NCBI RefSeq assembly: GCF_050624435.1
Contig: NC_134531.1
Location: 255,454,812-255,518,811, forward strand
Length of the DNA: 64,000 nt
Reading direction: 5' to 3'
Source of the DNA: Tenrec ecaudatus
Taxonomy: Eukaryota > Chordata > Mammalia > Afrosoricida > Tenrecidae
Shown: one piece after another, positions 57,560 through 64,000 of the stretch
Numbering within the stretch: the stretch's first letter is position 1
Layout of the letters: each line of letters begins with the position of its first letter
The notes under the pieces: generated by a model
What the model was told of the DNA's origin: nothing
What the model saw: only the letters and a program-made list of their open reading frames with translations
Database searches by the model: none
Position numbers and translations under genes: made by a program

Positions 57560-57640
57560 CCAGGAGCAATTGCACCGTATCCTCTACCATCCTCATGAGT
57601 CAAAACCTACTCCATGGCAGTGAATTAAATGCTGTTTACC
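57560..57640 (+). repeat. AfroSINE 3' fragment
   Basis: Tail-like text: ACCATCCTCATGAGTCAAAA, CCTACTCCATGGCAGTGAAT. It follows RTE sequence directly. Confidence 0.55.
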
Positions 57641-58318
57641 GTACTCACTAAAAACTGTCATAATAATATTGTCACCCTCTCTGTGTGTGAATTAATCATA
57701 CAAAATGTGCTCAGATAGCTAAAATAATAGAGTTGACATTTTGCTTGGTTTTGTATTTGTGGCTAATGAACTGTGTGTGCATTAAATTTCTATTCAACAC
57801 ATCCTTCTGAATATAATCTGGCTATCAAATTTGATTGGGGAGAATAATATCGTTCCTTGATAAAGTTTTCCAGAAAAATAAAGAAGAGGAAACACTTTAT
57901 AACTATGTTTGAATCCAAGATTGTCCAGACATAAAAGCCTGTCAAAAAATATAAATCAAGACTTGACAGACTAATTACATTCTTTAAGATAGCTGTATAT
58001 TTATTATTTTACTATATTATATCCAACACAATAAAATATATCATAAGAATTGCAGTAATTAGAAATTGTCTTATTTTTGAAAATCAATTCATGTACTCCT
58101 ATAATAACATAATGATAAAATAGACAAAATATGTTGTGAAGACAACAAATAGATAAACAGCATTTGACAACAATAAGCATCCTATTATTAAAATTAAACA
58201 AATAAAACTTAAAGTAGAAAGCGATTTCTTCACCTGAAACTTATGTATAAAAATTTTCTCTCTGACCACTTAGAAAATGTTATTCACTAAATCCAGGGAA
58301 AAGACAGTACTTTTTTGT
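57641..58318. other. AT-rich DNA, no gene seen
   Basis: No recognisable feature; a (GTT)n-like run at 58,315-58,326 marks the inverted A-tail of the next element. Confidence 0.5.
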
Positions 58319-58319
58319 T

Positions 58320-59640
58320 GTTGTTATTTTTATTTGGGGGACAATATTTTCTTTTCTTTTTAAAAATTAATTGAGCTTAATACATATATCTAATCATTCC
58401 ATAGTTCAACCGCATCCATTTGCTACCATCATTAATGTCCAAACATTCTTTGTCTATATGGAACTCTTGATGTCATTACCCCTTCACCCTGCCACCACCT
58501 CTGTGTCCCTCACCAACCCCTTCTACCACTTCTTGACTCTAGGTTCATCAGTGCTGGTTTTCATACACGCCCCCAAACGAAAAAGCACATAGCTCATATT
58601 CAAGAGTGTGACTCCCAATGACATAACACTCCTGGGATACCCACCATTATGTAAAATAAAAAAACAAATAAAACAAGACAGTCCCTAAATACATAAGATT
58701 TTGAATATCAGATCAGGTCCAACCCTAACCCTAACCCTAGGTCTAACCCTAACCCTAACCCTAGGTTTAACCCTAACCCTAACCCTAACCCTAACCCTAA
58801 CCCTAGGTCTACCCTAACCCTTACCCTAACCCTAACCCTAACCCTAGTTCTAACCCTGACCCTAACCCTAACCTTAACCCTAACCCTAACCCTAACCCTA
58901 GGTCTAAACCTAACTCTGTCCAGTGACCGCTTTCCTCCTCTCCCTCAATTGTTGAGGTTTATTTCCTGTATCGTTCCACCAATGTATTTTGGGCTCCCAC
59001 TGCCAATAATAGCCTTCTGAAAACCAGATTCTCAGACGTTAGGCTGTGATATGAATCTCGCCCTTCAATTTCAGATTATATGGCTCACAATCCTTCAGTG
59101 TGCTGATGATGTGCTTCTTCCTTTTGGACTTACTTGACATCTCACTTAGATGGGTACTTGTTCAGAGAGAAGCCTTTTTAAGATCCCACACACTGTTTTA
59201 TCTGGTAGCTGGGCAACATCTAGTTTCTTCATCACATTTTGCTGTAGCATGCATCTCCTCTGTGGTCCTTTCCTGGAGGGAAGTATTGAGCTGGGCCATG
59301 ATATAAGAACTAATTGTTCTTATGTTGGAGCTGGGATTTAGTGTGATCCCCAAATCATTCCAAGATCTATGTTTGTTGGTTCATCTGTTGGTTAGTTGGT
59401 TCTTTCAATTTTTTCCTACTTGGGATTTAACCCAAATGTCATGTCATTGCATTGTTCAATTTCATCAAGCAAAATTGTACCGTTGCTTCCACAATCAGTT
59501 CCCAAACATCCTATTTCTTCCCGAGTGTCTTGACATCCTCTCCCTTTTCTTGCCTCCCCTCCCCATCCCACCCTCACTGGCACCCTTGCTTTACATGCTG
59601 TGCCTTTAGTTTCATCAATCCTGGATTTCATTTAAAGGTC
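58320..59640 (-). mobile_element. Composite L1-3'UTR-like repeat, split by a telomeric array
   Basis: In minus orientation this has the same unit A - body - unit B order as 34.69-35.90 kb. Unit A (59,640-59,400) has GATGTCAAGACACTCGGGAA and AATTTTGCTTGATGAAATTG. The body (59,380-58,916) has GGATCACACTAAATCCCAGC, AACATAAGAACAATTAGTTC, 'gttgcccagctaccagataaaacagtgtgtggg' and AAGTACCCATCTAAGTGAGA. Unit B (58,720-58,330) has GAACTATGGAATGATTAGAT and an A-rich end. The telomeric array at 58,721-58,914 lies between body and unit B. The forward ORFs at 59,100-59,712 are antisense shadows. Confidence 0.6.
58721..58914. repeat. Second interstitial telomeric repeat array
   Basis: About 194 bp of (CCCTAA)n on the plus strand, in the same orientation as the first array 1.4 kb away. 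It carries the same CCCTAG-GTCTAA variant (GTCTAA at 58,741, 58,807 and 58,902; related GTTTAA at 58,765 and GTTCTAA at 58,847). It interrupts the composite repeat. No A-run accompanies it, and only a doubtful 5-bp GTCCA is shared by both flanks, so its insertion route is unclear. Confidence 0.9.
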
Positions 59641-59930
59641 ATAATTCTTAACCAGACCAACAAAATAGATACATTTAACAAAGTTCATAGAGATTTCAGA
59701 GGAGAAAGTTAACAGAAATTACACAATTGACTAAAATTGACAATACAAATAAAATATCACAGAAAGCAAAAACATTATTTAAGATATATTACATCACTAG
59801 AGTCAATAATACATAGGTGAAATTAACAATAAAGATAGTTGTCCAACTTACAATACCATTATAAAATGAAATACTAGGGACAATTGTTAGCAAAACCCTT
59901 ACAGGGTTATATATTCAAAAATATAGTTTG
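59641..59930. other. Unassigned, AT-rich
   Basis: No recognisable feature. Confidence 0.45.
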
Positions 59931-59934
59931 TAGT

Positions 59935-60435
59935 TGTTATTGTTAGGTGTCTTTGAGTGGATTTTGACTCATAGCAACTGTATGTACAACAGAACTAAGC
60001 ACTTCCCAGTCCTGCACCAGCCTCACAGTTGTTCTTATATTTGACCCCATTGTTGCAGCCACTGTGTCCATCCATCTCCTTCAGGGTCTTCCTTTTTTCT
60101 TTTCATTGTTCCTCGATTTTACCAAGCATGATGCTATTCTCCAGGGAATGGTCTTTCTTGAAAACATGGCCAAAGCATAATGATACAAAGTCTCACCATC
60201 CTTGCCTATAAAGAGCACTCTGGACGTACTTCTTCCAAGACAGATCGGTTTGTCCTTTTGGCAGACCATGGTACTTTCAATATTCTATGTCGGCACCATA
60301 AGTCAAATAACATTAATTATTCTTTTCTTTTCTTTGTTCGATAAGCAACTTTCACATGCATATTAGGTGATTGAAAATGCCGTGGCTTGGGATATATCAA
60401 CTTTAGTCTTCAAAGCAACATTCTTGCTTTTAAAC
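59935..60435 (-). mobile_element. RTE/BovB-like LINE 3' part
   Basis: The plus strand shows the inverted terminus: 'gttgttattgttaggtgtct', TTTTGACTCATAGCAACTGT, AGTCCTGCACCAGCCTCACA, GTTGCAGCCACTGTGTCCAT, 'ttaccaagcatgatgctattctccagggaatgg', TTTTGGCAGACCATGGTACT, and GCAACTTTCACATGCATATT. The (AAC)n-type terminal repeat is preserved at the low-coordinate end. Forward and reverse ORFs in the region are decayed. Confidence 0.85.
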
Positions 60436-61755
60436 AATTTAAAGGGGTTTAATTTAAAGCATTTGATGAACTAAATTAACCAAGAAATACATTATGTTTT
60501 TGCATTTGAGGCTCAAAAAATATGATGTGATTTATTCTAAGATTGATTTAATGATTCAGTGAAATCCTTATCAAAATCCACGAGTCATTTAATTACTCAG
60601 CTTTAACTTCTTTCTGATACTTATTTGCACATACAATGTACTTAAATTATTCTAAATTACTTTAAAAAGAAACAGCAGTCAGAGCATATTCATAACATAA
60701 AACAAGAATCAGTCTAGAAAAATATTGGTGAAAAGACAGATAATAATTACACTAGAGTACAAAATATTGACAAATATCATAAGTTGTTTTTAGGAAAAAA
60801 GTGTCACAGAAAGGATGAATTGTTTTCCATCAATGGTGTCAGGATAATTTTATATAAATATGTTAACATGTTAAAATGTACATTAAGCCTTATTTCACAC
60901 TGCTTAAAATATGTACACAAAATACATTCTGAATCTATAGATAAGAGCTAAAACTACACATGATCTAAAAAGCATAAGTAAGAAAACCCCTACATGAAAC
61001 TAAGCCAGACAATGTTTTTAAAAATACAGAAAAATAAAACCTCAATTTATCAAAGAAAATATCAGTACACTGGACTTCAACACTATTAAAAATTGAAAAG
61101 AAGCCAGGCTTTTTTCTTCATGAATATAATTATTAAAATAAAATATAAAAAGGCAAGAATATAAAAAGGAGAGACTATTGCTAAATATTTGTTTAAAAAG
61201 TGAACTATCCAGAATACATCAAGAACTTTTCAACTCTTTAATAAAACAGTTTGACTTGAAAAGATGGAAAAATGTTTAAATAGAAATAAATTTTAAAACT
61301 TTTCAACAAGGAAGATATGGCAGTAGGTTGATCATAACATGAAAAGACAACATAATTGATTATTGTTAATTAAATGTATGGTAAAGTTGTAACATGATAC
61401 CACCATGCATACCTTACTAGAATAACTGAAATAAAATAAAGGTTGCTGAAGCTGGGAATCAGCTAGGACTCCTGCGTTGGTGAGGACACTGCAAACAAGA
61501 TAGCCAACTTAGAAAATGGTTAGCAATTCACCTGCTTTCCACTTGGCACACATTCCTCACTTTCAAATCTTTGACTTTGGTCCAAGAAAATGAATGTACT
61601 TGTCCCCACACACAGGAACATAATCTTCACATAAACTTTATTCATGTTTTTTAACCAAAGTAGTAGAAAGAAAACCTTACAGATACCCTTCAAATATGAA
61701 TGGATGAACACCCAAACATTGTGATACTATTCAACTATAAAGTAACAAAAAATAT
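60436..61755. other. AT-rich DNA, no gene seen
   Basis: No recognisable feature. The open stretch at 61,520-61,711 (minus) has no nameable domain. Confidence 0.5.
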
Positions 61756-61757
61756 AA

Positions 61758-61950
61758 AAACTCACTGCTATCCAACTCATCGCAACCCAATAGGACAAAG
61801 TAGAACTTCCCCTATGGATTTTCAAGCCTGTACATTTTCATGGGAGCAGAGTCTCATCTTTTTCCCTATAGAACTGCTGCTGGGTTTAAACTACTGACTT
61901 CATATTTAGAAGGTCAATACATAACTCTTTATGCCACTAGAACTCCTTAC
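61758..61950 (-). repeat. AfroSINE
   Basis: Inverted copy: AAAAACTCACTGCTATCCAA, TCATCGCAACCCAATAGGAC, TTCCCCTATGGATTTTCAAG, GAGCAGAGTCTCATCTTTTT, GCTGGGTTTAAACTACTGAC, and the head CACTAGAACTCCTTAC. Confidence 0.8.
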
Positions 61951-63330
61951 TACGAATAATTAGCTATTATGATGATCTGTAGTTTATATAATTAAGACAG
62001 TAGCAGGACTTAATCTCAAAAGTATTGTGCTAAGTGAGAAAAGCTCATCACAGAATACATTATACTCTATGAGTCTAAGTGTCTCTCTGTGTGTGTATAC
62101 TTCCACAGGAGGCATTTATGGAAAAGGCAAGAACAATTGACAGAAAATTCATTTTTACCAGAATATATGAGCTGAATCAGAAAATTGACCACAAATTACA
62201 GGAGGGAATATGAATTTCAATGAGTATTGGAAATGTACTGTAGTTGATTTGTATTGAAAACACAATTACATAGATTTGTCAAAGTTAATCGAGTTGTATA
62301 TTTGTATATACATAATTTAAATATTTTTATATGAGTTACTTTAAAATAAACTAGGTGCTTAACTCAGTGATGTAAATGTGAGCTCACTGAATGGGCTCAT
62401 TAATAAAGACAAAGATAGAAGCCAACACAGAGATGACAGAATAAGAGAAGACATTTACATTAATAATGTAATTATGAACATAATTATATGAAGAATGTAT
62501 TAAAAAATTCTGTAACTCAGCAAGAAAAATACAGGAACTCCACTATAAGATAAATGGATAATAGAAATGAAGAAGCTAATTACAGTGGTGGCAAACCAAA
62601 ACCCTAACAATTATATGAACAGGAATATTAGATTGTTAATTAAAAATTTATGTGAAATAATGATTTATCACCTTATGAATATTGTAGTGGAACATTTAAA
62701 AAGCCAAACCCTGTGATTGTTGTTGGTCATGATATTCAGGAACTCATTTTTGGACTCAATCTGGAAATACTCAGTCAGTTTAAATAAATACACACATTCA
62801 TATTCAATATCTCAGCTTACTTATTCAATGCCAATTTATTCCTATATTTCTAAGATTATTAATACCGCTCTCAAGGTCAAATGTATCACAATTATATAAT
62901 AAATTACATGATCACCTTATCTATAAACAATTTCACTGTTGGTTTTTTATCTTACAAAGCCTAGCAAAAACTGTATATTGTATTTTATTTTGTTTTATGT
63001 CCTTTTAACATTTTTGAAAAACACTAAATATTCATAAACGATATATTTAATGATGGGATGGTAGATTCACAAAATGTTGTAAATATGCGTGTTGAGATGC
63101 TCTACTGCAACTAAAAGCAATGGGTTCTACATACTCAAGAATTCATATATCTTACAATAATTGTTAAAGGAAGGAAGGTAATAAAATTAAATATGTCCTT
63201 TGTGCAATTTAAATACCTCCATATAAATTAGCTTAAGATAAGGGTTTATGTAAAATATATGTAAACATTTTCTTGAAGGATATTATTAGTGCTTTCAGAC
63301 CCATACAAACACCAAAATAAATAACCACTC
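61951..63330. other. AT-rich DNA, no gene seen
   Basis: No recognisable feature. Confidence 0.5.
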
Positions 63331-63335
63331 TTCTG

Positions 63336-63672
63336 TAATCATCCCAGTTCATAGCGATCCTGTATCTGGTTTCTGAGGCTGCTTACCTGTACACGATCAG
63401 ATAGCATCATCTTCTTCTGACATAGTTGCTTGTGAGCTTTAACCTCTTCCCTTGGGATTAACCATGTGATAGCATGACTTGGCATCAGATAACACCAAAA
63501 CCACATCTGTTGCACCATCGCCAATTATACATCATCATGGATCCTCTACAGGGTTTTCCAGGCTATAAATCTCTGCAGAACTATAAAGTCTTAAATGTCC
63601 TGTGAGGATGGTGGATTTGAACCACTGGTCTTGTGTTTAACAGCCTAATATATAATCCATAGCATCCTCAGG
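63336..63672 (-). repeat. Degraded AfroSINE pieces
   Basis: The segment 63,490-63,672 reads as an inverted SINE: 'ctctacagggttttccaggc', CTCTGCAGAACTATAAAGTC, GGTGGATTTGAACCACTGGT, and a head near 63,650-63,672. The segment 63,336-63,400 (CATCCCAGTTCATAGCGATC, GGTTTCTGAGGCTG) looks like a second inverted tail. Both are strongly diverged. Confidence 0.55.
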
Positions 63673-63698
63673 GAACTTTATAGGTGAGATACCAAAAC

Positions 63699-63855
63699 CC
63701 TGAAACCCACTTCCAACTAGTCAATTATAACCTATAGAAGCCATATAGGAGAGAACAGAAAGGCTCCTTGGGCTTCCTGAGGCTGTGGTTCTTTAAGGAA
63801 GCAGACTAGGTGGTTAGCAGTCCACAGCAGAACCCACTAAGCCACCAGGTTTCCT
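63699..63855 (-). repeat. AfroSINE
   Basis: Inverted copy with a diverged tail, a rearranged middle, and a head reading GTTAGCAGTCCACAGCAGAA then CCCACTAAGCCACCAGG. Confidence 0.6.
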
Positions 63856-64000
63856 CACAGGACTCATAGAGTAGGTTAAGAGAAGCGAGCGGAGACTGGG
63901 GTGGAGGGAGATAAAGCTCTATAAAATATGACTACTAAAAGTCATTAAAATATGATTACTGACATACAATTATTCAGAACAATAACAATGAAAGATATAG

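Larger units (their letters stand above)
56285..57560 (+). mobile_element. RTE/BovB-like LINE, split by a telomere-repeat insertion
   Basis: The left part (56,285-56,989) runs from the reverse-transcriptase N-terminal side (AAACAAAGCTCCAGTGATGG, 'atatttcaacaagtgaggaagcactgg', CAGTAGTACATTGACAAGGA) through the core to 'CFLNLYAQEILREAGF'. After the insertion at 56,990-57,351 the element resumes at 57,361 with TTTATTAAAAACCTGTGATG, 'AESEEELKQSLMKKK' in the shifted frame (about 57,398-57,440) and 'NAKKTKILTLGP'. Joining the flanks across one copy of the 9-bp repeat restores continuous RTE sequence. It ends at an AfroSINE tail near 57,560. Confidence 0.85.

Noticed and set aside
1..64000. CRISPR array, operons, prophage or other prokaryotic systems
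   Set aside because: No spaced direct repeats, no dense same-strand ORFs and no ribosome-binding-site pattern; the SINE and LINE content shows a mammalian nuclear genome.

Overview
The window reads as mammalian nuclear DNA from an AT-rich intergenic or intronic gene desert. I find no host protein-coding exon, no functional RNA gene and no prokaryotic-style operon. Almost every recognisable signal is a transposable element (TE). The lineage signal is afrotherian: about twenty tRNA-headed SINEs of the AfroSINE type, many pieces of the RTE/BovB-like LINE whose 3' end resembles the SINE tail, and L1 copies with an unusual G-rich 3' UTR. A SPIN-type hAT element and a mariner of the kind shared by cow, hedgehog and tenrec make a tenrec-like afrothere the best guess; the species is inferred, not shown.

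Layout. 0-5 kb: a decayed minus-strand ERV-L relic (pol recognisable at about 1.88-3.2 kb), then an AfroSINE and an antisense RTE piece. 6-8.3 kb: SINEs, an RTE 3' end and a clean solo LTR with a 6-bp target duplication. 8.3-24 kb: mostly unassigned AT-rich DNA with a few SINEs, an LTR-like repeat, an antisense RTE piece and a probable L2. 24-25.6 kb: an L1-3'UTR-like repeat and a palindromic MITE. 27-36 kb: stacked L1 3' ends, a broken L1 (endonuclease, reverse transcriptase, 3' UTR) and a composite 1.2-kb repeat. 36-39.5 kb: a minus-strand L1 carrying an inserted TA-flanked transposon, then a SPIN copy abutting a SINE. 39.9-43.3 kb: the longest RTE copy, interrupted by three SINEs. 43.7-54.6 kb: LTR-like repeats, RTE pieces on both strands, and a mariner relic. 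56.3-60.4 kb: an RTE split by a telomere-repeat insertion, a second telomere-repeat array inside another repeat, and an antisense RTE 3' end. 60.4-64 kb: AT-rich DNA and degraded SINEs.

The most interesting signal is the pair of interstitial telomere arrays. The first (57,019-57,352) lies in the RTE reverse-transcriptase region and is bounded by a 9-bp direct repeat. Its G-rich (minus) strand ends in a run of ten A residues. This is what retroposition of a TTAGGG-repeat RNA would leave. Both arrays carry the same in-phase double variant CCCTAG-GTCTAA, so they probably share a source.

No ORF in the window is intact enough to make a working enzyme. Identifications rest on reading the sequence and on remembered family consensus; no alignment or database search was run.
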